DNA of 64,000 bases from Enoplolaimus lenunculus (GCA_030248215.1 JASANG010003405.1:62001-126000); one strand, 5' to 3'. Shown: positions 46,715 to 56,045, counted from the stretch's first letter. A program made the numbers and translations. The notes: generated by a model not told the origin, from the sequence alone.

Positions 46715-47132
46715 CTGTAGTAGTTACCTGAATAAGAGGTGGGACCGATATTTATTTGTCCTCTCTAGAGGGCACCGCCGGCGTAATTCAGTTACGGACT
46801 GTTATATATTTTTAACCCGCCCTCCGCCGCCCTTCGTTATTGAAATATATCCGGTATTGAAACTATCCGTTGAATGAAACGACGATTATTTGTCTCGCAT
46901 CAAATCATTGATTGATAATACAAGGTTATACTAAGGAATGTACTTTCAAAACTTAAGTACGCTTTAAAGTTTCGTCGTTAACTTTATCTCGTCCTGAAGT
47001 CCTTCAAGCGCTACAATTAGGGATAATTGACTTTTATGGACTCAGGGTTTAGGGACTCTATCCGCTTACACACTCGTATTAGGGATACGGAGTCCTATTG
47101 ATTGGAACTCAAAACGGGGACCCCACCTCTTA
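46715..47132. mobile_element. 437-bp-family MITE, inverted copy, far end worn
   Basis: CTGTAGTAGTTACCTGAATA start with TA before it, reading in reverse through GGAGTCCTATTGATTGGAAC to CCCCACCTCTTATA, where it fades. It interrupts the fragment at 46655-46712 and ends about 120 bp before the dismutase start codon. Confidence 0.75.
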
Positions 47133-47250
47133 TAATTGATAAATAAAAAATATTTCAGATTTATGCAGTGCTATGTTATTAGAGTAAAATATAGTTGATA
47201 AATTTTCAATTATGTCCGCTATACTGACATATCGATTACATTGTTTCAAT

Positions 47251-47332
47251 ATGGACATAATTCGCTCTATATTTGTGATTATTACTTCGCTTGTACTGCA
47301 CGTAATGCCTGCGCCCCATCCTTGCCATTATG
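47251..47332 (+). CDS. Cu/Zn SOD exon 1 (signal peptide)
   Basis: 27 codons plus one base: a basic residue, a hydrophobic core ([10 protein letters not shown]), then APHPCHY. The donor is TATG/gtaaat. The next exon completes a Gly codon in phase, which makes this the likely start rather than the downstream ATG at 48013, which lies in intron 1. Confidence 0.8.
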
Positions 47333-50300
47333 GTAAATAGTTTTACCATGAAACGTTAAACAATCAGTTTTTAAAGACGTAAAAAAATTTCAATTTATGG
47401 CTGGGCTTCCAAAACCCTACTTAAGTGCGAGGGAGTATTTAACTACGTGTTAAGTAATTACTTGACCATTTTGTCGTTTTTAACAGCGTATTTAAGTTAA
47501 GCAAGTCGCTGACTAAATTTGATAGATTACAAGTTTACCATTCAAGCATACGAATTTTGGTCAAACTGCAATTACAGACTATTGGTCCTTACTCAACATA
47601 AAGCAAAACTAATACTTTCTTGTAATGACAACAGCTGACATTTGGCGTTTATTTGTTTTTGATGGAAAATGTCAGTATTTACTTAAGTCGGCGACTTAAG
47701 AAACTACTTAAGTGTAAGAAAAATATTTACTTAAGCAAAATTTCAGAAACCCAGCCACTGTGTGATATGGATTGTAAACGCTAAAGCGTCATTTATACAA
47801 ACGCAAGTTTTTGCAGCGAGAACCTGCAATTGCAATTAATTCTAACGTGCAAATTTTTGACAGAAACAACTTGCAGCTGCGATATGCACGTGTAGACATA
47901 ATTCGAAACGAGAACGTGCTGCTATATAAAGCTGTATTCAAAACGTTATATTGCTTAAACTTGCAGATGAAATGCTGAAGCTGCAATTATTCGCTGCAGA
48001 AATTAGCATTGCGTGAGAATGGAGTTGTGTAAACTCGGTGAAATATTATGTAATGCAACCATTTTGACAATTAACTATTTTATTGTAGGACCACAAACAG
48101 TAATGAAAGCAACTGCAATCATAATGCCGTTCAAACAAGAATACAAACATGCGCATGAGCCCAAACTTAGTGGAATGATTACGTTCTATCAACGTGACGA
48201 GCATGCTCCAGTGAAAGCTGAGGGTAAAATTAAAGGTAAAATATTTTGTCAACTGTAAAATGCGTACAGCATTTCAACATTTGTAATCAGTTAAAAAAAT
48301 TAATACTGCATTGGTTGTCCTCGTGTTAAAATTACAGACGAAAGTGGTATTTTGTTGTACCTACAACTATTTTGGCCAATGTAAAGAACAGTGGCGGAAC
48401 AGTATTATAAGCATATTCCTAAGCCTAAGCGTAAGCCTAAGCCTACGTGTAAAAAAGTTTATTCCTAAGTCTAAGGCTAAGCCTAAGCCTAAGCGTAAAA
48501 AAGTTTATTCCTAAGCCTAAACCTAAAGCCTAAGCGTAAGAATGAGTTAATTCATATGCCTAAGCCTAAGCCTATGCCAAGCAAAAAAAAATAGTCTAAA
48601 GCTTAAGCTTACTCTATTGCAGTCTCACAGAAAAAACGTTCCGCCCCTGATCTTTACATGGGCCACTGTTTTTAAGTTTTTAGTAAATTTCATATTCAAA
48701 TTTTGTTCAAAAAAGGTGTTAGCGCCCGTTGATTATCTGCTTGTTTATACGCTTGTTCCGATTATTCAAACACGAGCCTTTTCCGATTAACAAGGCGAGA
48801 AAGGAAATCAAAACAACGCGACTAATACTACAAAATGTCGTAGACCCTTTAGTTTTGGCTGATCTTAGCCACCGGTCTTGTCTTCTCTGACAATGGTCGA
48901 AAATAATACTTTTGGGAACATGTTCAAATTACTACCGCTGCTATGCGATTTTTGAAATCTTCGCTTGGAAAAAAGGCGGTGTAAGTTTCTAACGCTGGGG
49001 TCACCTAAATTCGTATATCCCGGTACAAAACATAATGCAGGGTTTTGATCCAATAGGCGTCAAATGAACCTATTATGTTTATTGCAAAAGTTTGGAGTCT
49101 GTAGTATCGTTTTCGATAAAGGTTTGTACAAATATACAGCTATTTTTAATACTTTTAAACTGATCTTAACCTTATGATATATTCCGATTAATTTCTAGAC
49201 CATTTGTATGTAGTTGTTGAACTAAGTCCTATTCACACGTGCAACTTTTTGCAACAAAAACTTGCACGTGCAACTTTCGTGTGCAAGTTTGGTCCCAAAT
49301 CAACTTTGAAGTTCTTGCAGCTGCACGCTATTCTCTGGAATTCGTGTTACTAAATTTGATTCACACCTGTAAACACAGTTGAAAGTCGCTTGAATTTTTT
49401 GTACCTGCATTTTGATTGGTTAATCGTAAGACATGTTGTTCAGTGCTTCTGAATTAACCCCTTCTCACATTGAGTTGGCTATAGGCAACTTAGCGCAGTG
49501 TATATACGTTAAATAATATATATCGCGCCGTTTTTAACAATTGCAACACGTATACATAGTACTAAATCACCACAAGACGTGAGAGCCCCTTTGGGCTCGA
49601 GCGTCAAGCTCCTATAGCTGAGTGGTGATGGTATACGCCTCCCACTCCAGTCACCGGAGTTCGAATCCTAGCATAAAAGTAGGTCTCAGGGGAAATAGAA
49701 AATATCCATATGAGAAAGGGTTAATTCAGACTTTTTGAATATATTCAAGAAGCTTGAATTAATTCAAATGTTAAATTCTTACGCAGTCTTCGGTGATTAT
49801 GACGGGGCTTGTTTTTTCATTTTTAAGCACTAAATAGGAATTATATCGGTATCAAAGCGTTTTCAAGGCAAGAACTTTCAAATAGAGCCTTCTTTATGAC
49901 TTGCAGCTACAAGTTTTTTCAAAAATTCATTCGAAGCATTTGTAACTGCAGTTTATTATAAATTTGCCTCAAGAATTAATTCGCAGGCATGAATGGCTTT
50001 GCAAGTCGAGTTAATTCATAATCATTGGCTGAACTGATATTTCATAGTTTATGCCTGATCTTTACTGCAGTCGTCTTCTGCAAATTAAATTCACGTTATT
50101 ATTCTAATTGAAAACGTTGTTTTCCTGCAAATACTTGCAGCTGCAAGAAACTCGTGCAAGTTGCAGCTGCGATTTCTCGCTGCAAAAATTTGCACGTGTT
50201 AATAGGGCTTCAAATCAAATACCTAAGTGATTTTGCTGTTTGTTTGTATTTGCACTTTACTGTTTATATTGTAATATTTTGAAAAAATTAAAAATTTAAA

Positions 50301-53300
50301 GTTATTCATTTGATACTCAAAATTTCCAGCGCATTGGTGTTTGCAAGCTGATGCAGTATGCAAAAATGCAAAGTTTTTCACTGATGGATATTGCTAATTA
50401 TCAACCCCGAACGAAATAAGGATATTGGCTGGGTTTCTAAAACATTACTTAAGCATTTTTATAAATAAAATATTGCAAGTATTTTTTTGAAGTCATTGAC
50501 TTAAGTAAATACTTAACTTTTTGGACCAAAACAAAGAGTTGCAAATTAATGGACCGGTGCCAAAATAATGAAGCCAGAGAGTAGCTTTGTATCCGTTTAG
50601 GAGTTCCCATGAGTCTTATACACCCAATTGAACCAAAGATAGTATGTCAAATCTGTTTATTCTGAAATTTATTATATCTAGTGAGTGACTCAAGTATTTA
50701 CTGAACTTAAGTATAATTTTAGAAACGATAATTTGTTTTGGTTACTTTAGCAAGTACTTCCTGTATTGACCCGATAAGAAGAGGGGAGGTGATAAGAGTG
50801 GGGTCCCCATTTTGAGTCCGAATCAATAGGAGTCCGTATTCCTAATAAGCGACCCTAAGCGGATAGAGTCCTTAAACCCTACTTAGAGTCCATAAAAGTC
50901 AATTATCCCAAATTGTAGTGCATAAATGACTCCACCACTAAATACATTTGAGTTCGAAACTTTAAAGCATACTCAATCTGGAAAGTAGTTTCTTAAGTAT
51001 AACCTTGCATTATCGCCCAAAGTTTTAATAAAAGACAAATAAACGTTTAATTCAACAGGTAGTTGCAATACCGAATATATATCAAAAACGAAGGGCGGTT
51101 AAAATATATAACAACAGTCCGTAACCGAATATTAGGTATCATCTGGAGAGGCTAAATAAATATCAGTCCCCCTCTTATTCGGGTCACTACTGTAAATATG
51201 AACTTGTACTTAAGTAAGGTTTCCTGAAACCCAACCATTATCTGGTAAAGATGCTCATTTATTGAAAATTTTATTCAACTTAAAAATGAAGAGCTTAAGC
51301 TTAAGTCATATTTTTGCGTTCAAAATTTTAGTTGCAAATTGTGTTTTTCAGGTTTGAAAGCTGGTTATCACGGGTTACACATTCACATGTTGGGTGATCT
51401 TTCAAAAGGATGCGGTTCTACTGGCGAACATTACAACCCGTTCAAAAAGCATCATGGACCTCCTGAATCTCCTGTAAGCACAACGAAATAAATCAGGGCC
51501 CATATTCTCAAATGCATATAGCACCTATCACCAGTTAGTAGTAGGTTTTCAAACTAACGAACTGTTGCAATAACAGATCTTAAAATTTGCACAGTAGCAG
51601 AGAAAATTGAGTGCAATAAATGTGCTGAATTTCAAACCTCACGATTCCCTGCTTCGAAAGTTACAAGGCCTATCGCCACCTGGTAATAGGTGCTACACAC
51701 ATTTGAGAATACGAGCTTAGATCAGAACAACAACAAATTAATAGACGTTTTGGCGAGGGATTAACACATTTTCACATAAAATAGTCTGTGAACAACTTAG
51801 AACAATATTTATATTAGGGTAAACTTGGCTAATATGGACATTTTTGACATTGTTATATCTAAAACACGCAGCTCAACTTTTAATGTATGGACACAAAATC
51901 ACCTTTATATGAACATAGGTTGGATATATGGACACTAGCTAATTATAGCTCACTTTTGCTGAAATCGGATGAAATTTATTTTCAAATAGCTAAATTATAC
52001 AACTAGCTATATGAGACTATAGCAACAATTGCAACCCCAAGACATTTCCGTGTTCGGTCCATTTAAAAAATCGTGGAATGAACGATGTAGGTATTCTATG
52101 ACGGAAAATCCTGGTCGGACTATCAATCGTAACGTATTTGGCCAAAGTTTCATAAAAAGTTATAGCAAAGCAGCTAATCCCGCAAACGCCATAGCAGGTT
52201 TTGCCAAGTCAGGAATATTTCCGTTCAATGCTGACGCGGTGACTGAAACTGCCTATTGTCCATCGAATGCTATGTTTGGTAGAAGTCAGGGTAACTTTGA
52301 AAATATGCAACAGGACGAAGCATCCGTTCAATGTCACATAACTCACGCCGACGGTTGTGAAATTTTGCAAGAGGAACCTAGCCATGTCGTATTCAACGTT
52401 GACCAAGTGAATAGCACTGACTTACATTCGGTTCAAACTGCAGTTGCTGCAGCTTTAGGAGATAGCACTGACGAAGTATTTGGAAATGCAACTTCACCCG
52501 ATGAAACGTATACTGTTGCAGAGCAACAGGTTTCACCGGAACAAACTCATTGTTCTAGTGTTAGCGAGTGTTGTGGTTTGGATAAAAGTAGTTCTGGAAC
52601 TATATCACCAGAACTAAATTCAACATTATCTTTAGCTATGCCGGAACGTGTTCGATTTGACTCTTTTCTTCCGCCATTGAACGCTAACGCTAACACAGCG
52701 GCGAAAGTTTTGGCTAAAATGAAGCCGGTTAAAGCTCATATCAACTCCAATAGCCCAGATAAAGTTAGCAGTGCTAACAATAGTGTGCCTAATCAGCGCA
52801 AATGTATTGCGAAGCGATCAAAGGGGAAAAATCTTTTTTGTGCGTGATTTACAATGGGGATTACTATAAAAAGCATGTGCAACGGACTGGGTTTGGTGCA
52901 TGGAGTGCAATAAATGCGTTCATGAGAGCTGCGGTTTGCCTACCAGAGGGGTCTTTTTCTGTAAAGCTTGTATACCAAATATTATGTGTCAACTAAAATC
53001 TAATGTTTGAAGCAGTAGTCTTAGGATATATCGTGCAGTGAATTAGGTAGTTTTAAATAAAAATTTTGTCAATTCAGTTGCAGCAGTAAGCAAAAGTGAA
53101 CAAATCTTAATAAATGCTGGAAAAATAACATAATAATATATTTTGTCCTAAATTTTGTAAAAATTGCACTATACTGTCATCATAGTATTGATTGGTGCTT
53201 TAGTCTCATATAGCTAGTGGTATAATTTAGCTATTTGAAAATAAATTTCATCCGATTTCAGCAAAAGTGAGCTATAATTAGCTAGTGTCCATATATCCAA

Positions 53301-54408
53301 CCTATGTTCATATAAAGGTGATTTTGTGTCCATACACTAAAAGTTGAGCTACGTGTTTTAGATATAACAATGTCAAAACTGTCCATATTAGGCAAGTTTA
53401 CCCTACTGCGTTTATGCGTAGTGGATCCGCAAGACGTGAGCATCCCTCGGGCTCGAGCACAAAGCTGCTAAAGCTGAGTAGTGATGGTAAATGCCTTCCA
53501 CCCATGAGGCTGCGATTCGAATCCTGGCTTGAAACAAATGTTGTTTTACATAGTAGTAAATATTCATTTGAGAAAGGGTTAATCGACGCACTTATGCCGG
53601 GGCGTAATCGGGACTTCATTTCCGGATAGTATAGTCTCTCATTTGATACTATATTTGCGTTTTTACTGCGCATACTCTTAGTATTGACAATTAATCTGTA
53701 TATTAAAGCTGGAACGGCTCACATACGTATTTTGGGCAACGTTCCAGCAGATTTGTATATCCATATGCAAATTTACTTCTATTTTGTTATTTTATTCAAT
53801 TGTCAAGCAGGTTTCAAGGTGTAGACTTGCTTGAACAAATCTTTCTAAACATATGCCAAGAAAGTTGCACATATGTGCAACTACGGATTACTAGTAATTT
53901 GTATTTATGGACAAAAATTTATTTGGCAGCATTTTATGTGCTGATCTGATAGTTTCAGCAATATTCGCTACTAAAGTTTCATAGCAGAACTGCATTGATT
54001 CACGCTGATTCGCTCGAAACTTCTGTGCCAATATAAAATCATTGTTTACGCTCCTTTGTAGTGCAGTGTTGCTCAGAGTATACTCTATGTGATAAAGGAT
54101 TAATGTATTTCCAGTACCGTCATGTTGGCGATCTTGGTAACATTCATGCTGACTATTACGGCATCGCTAAAATTGGATTTATTGATAAATTGCTATCGCT
54201 CAATGGACCTACATCGATTGTGGGCCGAACAATTGTTGTCCACGCATATCCTGATGATTTGGGTCAAGGGGGTAACGCGCAAAGTTTGGTCAACGGAAAT
54301 TCAGGGGAACGCCTTGGTTGTGGGATTATTGGGATTGCTTATGAAACTAAACAGTATCCGTGCCCGCCTTATAAAGATCATCATGGGAAATTGGCGAAAA
54401 AACAATAA
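47251..54408 (+). CDS. secreted Cu/Zn superoxide dismutase, 4 exons
   Basis: Converts superoxide to peroxide and oxygen, here probably outside the cell. Exons 47251-47332, 48089-48235, 51352-51473 and 54115-54408, with matching phases (1, 1, 0), give 214 aa. Exon 1 is a signal peptide ([20 protein letters not shown]). Every metal and catalytic residue is present: Cu ligands H86, H88, H103 and H160; Zn ligands H103, H111, H120 and D123; disulfide cysteines C97 and C186; channel arginine R183. Readable motifs are [21 protein letters not shown] and [18 protein letters not shown]. Compared with the cytosolic 154-aa enzyme it has the leader, an extra N-terminal segment and a short basic C-tail with two cysteines. 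The 3' introns are packed with transposons. Its exact place among extracellular SODs is not settled. Confidence 0.94.
47399..47756. mobile_element. GGCTGGGTTTC-ended MITE
   Basis: GGCTGGGCTTCCAAAACCCT to TTTCAGAAACCCAGCC, 358 bp, with many ACTTAAG words. It lies in dismutase intron 1. No clear target duplication. Confidence 0.7.
47786..48003. mobile_element. AGCCCTATTCACACGTGCAAG-family fragment
   Basis: CAAACGCAAGTTTTTGCAGC, AACTTGCAGCTGCGATATGC and CTGCAGAAATTAGCATTGCG: a diverged copy in dismutase intron 1, about 85 bp before exon 2. Confidence 0.5.
48089..48235 (+). CDS. Cu/Zn SOD exon 2
   Basis: Residues 29-76 plus one base. It reads [20 protein letters not shown] and then [10 protein letters not shown], the first beta strands of the fold with an insertion. 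Acceptor ttattgtag, donor AAAG/gtaaaa, phase 1. Confidence 0.9.
48374..48664 (+). mobile_element. hAT-like MITE with expanded GCCTAA core
   Basis: 291 bp, longer than its relatives because the CCTAAGCCTAAGC core is expanded and a GTAAAAAAGTTTATTCCTAA segment is repeated. Flanking 8-mers are actatttt and actgtttt (7 of 8). It lies in intron 2 of the superoxide dismutase gene. Confidence 0.82.
49223..50210. mobile_element. AGCCCTATTCACACGTGCAAG-ended repeat, long copy with nested TTAA element
   Basis: AGTCCTATTCACACGTGCAA to TTTGCACGTGTTAATAGGGC. 988 bp including the 263-bp insert at 49458-49720. It lies in dismutase intron 2. Confidence 0.75.
49458..49720 (+). mobile_element. TTAA-flanked short element (piggyBac-like ends) carrying a tRNA-Gly-like region
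   Basis: 263 bp with inverted tips CCCCTTCTCA / TGAGAAAGGG and TTAA on both sides (49454-49457, 49721-49724). Inside is a Pol III-like module: an A-box-like TAGCTGAGTGGTGATGG, then CGCCTCCCACTCC, which resembles the anticodon arm of tRNA-Gly(CCC), then a B-box-like GGAGTTCGAATCC. It is inserted into the larger repeat at 49223-50210. The uninterrupted target sequence is present in the related repeat at about 21090-21160 (opposite orientation), which proves a clean TTAA insertion. Confidence 0.8.
50427..51236. mobile_element. GGCTGGGTTTC-ended MITE split by a younger MITE
   Basis: GGCTGGGTTTCTAAAACATT to GGTTTCCTGAAACCCAACC. Removing 50761-51192 leaves about 378 bp, close to the 358-bp sibling at 47399-47756, so the nesting is real. 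Confidence 0.75.
50761..51192. mobile_element. 437-bp-family MITE nested in another element
   Basis: CTGTATTGACCCGATAAGA to CTTATTCGGGTCACTACTG, 432 bp, inside the GGCTGGGTTTC-ended repeat 50427-51236 in dismutase intron 2. Confidence 0.8.
51352..51473 (+). CDS. Cu/Zn SOD exon 3 (copper site)
   Basis: Completes the split Gly 77 and runs to Pro 117. It carries GLHIHMLGD (H86, H88), C97, the bridging histidine of GEHYNPF (H103) and KKHHGPP (H111). The acceptor is a strong tgtttttcag and the donor cct/gtaagc. No usable ATG lies inside it, so it makes sense only as an internal exon. Confidence 0.95.
51521..51693. mobile_element. TA-flanked MITE (GCACCTATCACCAG ends)
   Basis: 173 bp, the same length as the copy at 23149 but inverted to it; GCACCTATCACCAGTTAGTA to ACCTGGTAATAGGTGC, TA on both sides. 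It lies in dismutase intron 3, just past exon 3. Confidence 0.82.
51817..53403 (+). mobile_element. pogo/Tigger-type (Tc1/mariner) DNA transposon, internally deleted
   Basis: A 1,587-bp element with inverted repeats of about 205-210 bp (51817-52023 and 53192-53403), tips gggtaaacttg / caagtttaccc, and a TA duplication on each side (51815-51816, 53404-53405). The only coding part left is the transposase C-terminus, so the N-terminal DNA-binding domain and most of the DDE catalytic domain are missing and it is non-autonomous. It sits in intron 3 of the superoxide dismutase gene. The arms are similar but not identical, suggesting moderate age. Confidence 0.9.
52029..52847 (+). pseudogene. pogo-type transposase, C-terminal third
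   Basis: A 272-codon open frame that starts only a few codons inside the left inverted repeat. [16 protein letters not shown] (counting two codons before the ATG) and [15 protein letters not shown] match the end of the DDE_1 superfamily domain (LQPLDVxxFGPxK ... GFxKTGIxPFN). About 190 residues of Ser/Thr/Asn-rich tail follow. The N-terminal HTH and CENP-B domains and the upstream catalytic aspartates are absent. Downstream in another frame (about 52870-52990) is a Cys-rich run ([13 protein letters not shown] ... FFCKAC) like the PHD-type finger that ends many such transposases, so the frame is shifted there. Confidence 0.85.
54115..54408 (+). CDS. Cu/Zn SOD exon 4 (zinc site, C-terminus, stop)
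   Basis: Residues 118-214. RHVGDLGN holds H120 and D123; [20 protein letters not shown] holds H160; [12 protein letters not shown] holds R183 and C186. The stop codon TAA (54406-54408) lies inside an AATAAA hexamer at 54404-54409, so the 3' UTR could be extremely short. Confidence 0.95.
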   Translation, partial: YRHVGDLGNIHADYYGIAKIGFIDKLLSLNGPTSIVGRTIVVHAYPDDLGQGGNAQSLVNGNSGERLGCGIIGIAYETKQYPCPPYKDHHGKLAKKQ

Positions 54409-54409
54409 A
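54404..54409 (+). terminator. AATAAA overlapping the SOD stop codon
   Basis: The hexamer AATAAA spans 54404-54409 and contains the TAA stop. If used, cleavage would follow 10-30 bases later and leave almost no 3' UTR. Confidence 0.4.
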
Positions 54410-54507
54410 ATATATTTTGAAATTGAACGAAAAAATGGTTAGGGAGCGAACTGTGATGAAAATCACGACTGGAACTGCCATCAGTCATCCATACCCCCAT
54501 TGGCTGA

Positions 54508-54650
54508 TGTATAGAACAGGGCCGGATCGTTTTCCGGCGGGGCTGTATTTAATTGAGTAGAGTAATCTTTAGACTAACTTGTTTGCTTAGGCTTTAGGCT
54601 TAGGAATATACTTATACTACTGTTGCGGCCCTGTTCTATACATTGGCCGT
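54508..54650 (-). mobile_element. hAT-like MITE with GCCTAA core (GGCGGAAC subfamily)
   Basis: GATGTATAGAACAGGGCCGG at the left is mirrored by GCCCTGTTCTATACATTGGCC at the right, the same long ends as 14444-14620. No matching 8-mer was found. It lies about 100 bp past the dismutase stop. Confidence 0.65.
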
Positions 54651-54760
54651 TCATTTGGGCCGCCACCCCTAAAACCTACCCCGTCTTAACCAGTTGAAAC
54701 AAAAATCTACTTTTTGTGATATGCGTCTGGCTTTTTGCTTCGGTTGAGAGTTTGTCACTA
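54650..54760 (-). repeat. CCGGAACAGCCACCCC-type repeat, partial
   Basis: GCCGCCACCCCTAAAACC and AACCAGTTGAAACAAAAATC, then GCGTCTGGCTTTTTGC, shared with 8690-8880. Confidence 0.4.
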
Positions 54761-55039
54761 TTCTACGATTTCGTTATTGTTTTAATAGCTTTGGACACTT
54801 CACAGACCTTAAAATACCGACGCAGCTAAACGGAAACATGAGCCCAAACAACCTTGCACTGGCTAAAAAATTTTTGGAACCATAATCGTAACCGGATGCG
54901 ACGCAAATTTTGCAAGTAGTGACAGAGGACGTGTATACAAAGGGATATATTTGCGGTATCGAAATTTCTGCGAAAACAACAAAAATGTGCATTATATTTC
55001 TAACAAGGTTTACAATAACTTACAAACCATAGAGATGAC

Positions 55040-55183
55040 GGTCAATGTTACATTTAGGGAAGTAACAGTAGATTAAGCGTATTCCTAAGCTTAAGCCTAA
55101 GCCTAAGCATGTAGTCTAGAATGTAAGCGTACTCTTTTACACACCTACCGGAAACCGTCATGGCCTTAAAAGTAACGTTGGCT
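55040..55183 (+). mobile_element. hAT-like MITE with GCCTAA-rich core
   Basis: 144 bp; ends GGTCAATGTTACATTTAGG and AAAAGTAACGTTGGCT; flanking 8-mers gagatgac and gaggtgac (7 of 8). Core CCTAAGCTTAAGCCTAAGC. Confidence 0.75.
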
Positions 55184-55844
55184 GAGGTGACAAAGCTTTC
55201 ATATGGGATTATAATTTCCCAAGATGTGATATACGGGATACTTGTCTGGTAGTCAAAATAATGATGATGCAATCCTAATTTTAACCGTTTTATATAAAGT
55301 TTGAACTAAAATGAGTTCTTTTGAACAACTAAACTTGAAAACTGATCCCAAGCATAAAAGCCATTACTTGTTTACTTAACAGAAGTTCACACCAAATTTG
55401 AACAATTCTACCAAATGTTACACACGTTCAGTGCTGGAGCAGACATGGTGGGGGCTTGCTCCAAACTCCAGGGTGGGCGCCCAACATAGAGGTGGATCCA
55501 GAATTTCTTGGTGTTTAACATGAGGTTGTCTGAGTTCACACTCGTGTTTGATTGCTGTAAGGACACCCTTCCAAAAACAGCTTCGAACAAAAATTACAAA
55601 ATGGTACATCTAGAAACTGACTCCACATCTATTATACTCACCCAATAAAACAGTTTTGGAGTGAGGTTTGCCGTGTGCTGTCTCCCCTGACTAGAGCATA
55701 TTGAAGATTGTATAAGTTTTTACCTAAAACTATGAGCTTTGTTTAGTACTAAATTCAAAGCTGACTATAATTATAAATTTTGTTTACCATCAGAGTTTAG
55801 CATACGCCAGTGAACGAGAGCGCCTGCTAAAGCTTGTTCGTATG

Positions 55845-56045
55845 CACTGCACAAAATAGTGAGTCAAATTGACTCTCTCCAAAATAGGCTTTTCCTGCCT
55901 ATACAACTGAGTCAAAATTCGACTCCGCCAGAGTCAAATTGAGTCGAATTCGACTCAAGCGGAGTCGAATTTTGACTCAGTTGTGTATTCAGGAAAAGCT
56001 TATTTCGGAAAAAGTCAACTTCACTCACCATTTTTAGTAGCGTGG
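55845..56045. mobile_element. palindromic AGTCAAATT MITE
   Basis: Both arms are present, starting CACTGCACAAAATAGTGAGT and ending CCATTTTTAGTAGCGTG. About 201 bp and slightly shorter in the middle than other copies. Confidence 0.75.

Larger units (their letters stand above)
39554..47250. other. intergenic between phosphatase and superoxide dismutase
   Basis: Holds the listed MITEs, the direct repeat pair 41900/42690, and scattered CCTCCGGCT-type words (41440-43910). Stretches 40750-41430 and 43920-45426 are AT-rich with nothing recognised. Confidence 0.6.
51765..53578 (-). mobile_element. TTAA-flanked element with tRNA-like promoter, split by the pogo element
   Basis: TTAA lies at 51761-51764 and 53579-53582. 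The right end (TTTGAGAAAGGG) matches the right end of the copy at 49458-49720. The left remnant (51765-51814) shares TCACAT and CAACTTAG with that copy. The pogo element split it at a TA. The surviving right part carries the tRNA-Gly-like region (TGCCTTCCACCCA, ATTCGAATCCTGG), read left to right. Left-end similarity is weaker, so the outer boundary there is less sure. Strand is nominal because the ends are inverted repeats. Confidence 0.65.

Noticed and set aside
48013-48258. ATG at 48013 as the start of the superoxide dismutase
   Set aside because: It lies before a good acceptor (48088), and the signal-peptide exon at 47251 joins in phase. Reading from 48013 would give a poor leader.
48410-48600. 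Interstitial telomere
   Set aside because: The GCCTAA runs are bounded by MITE ends with target duplications, so they were carried by an element, not left by a chromosome end.
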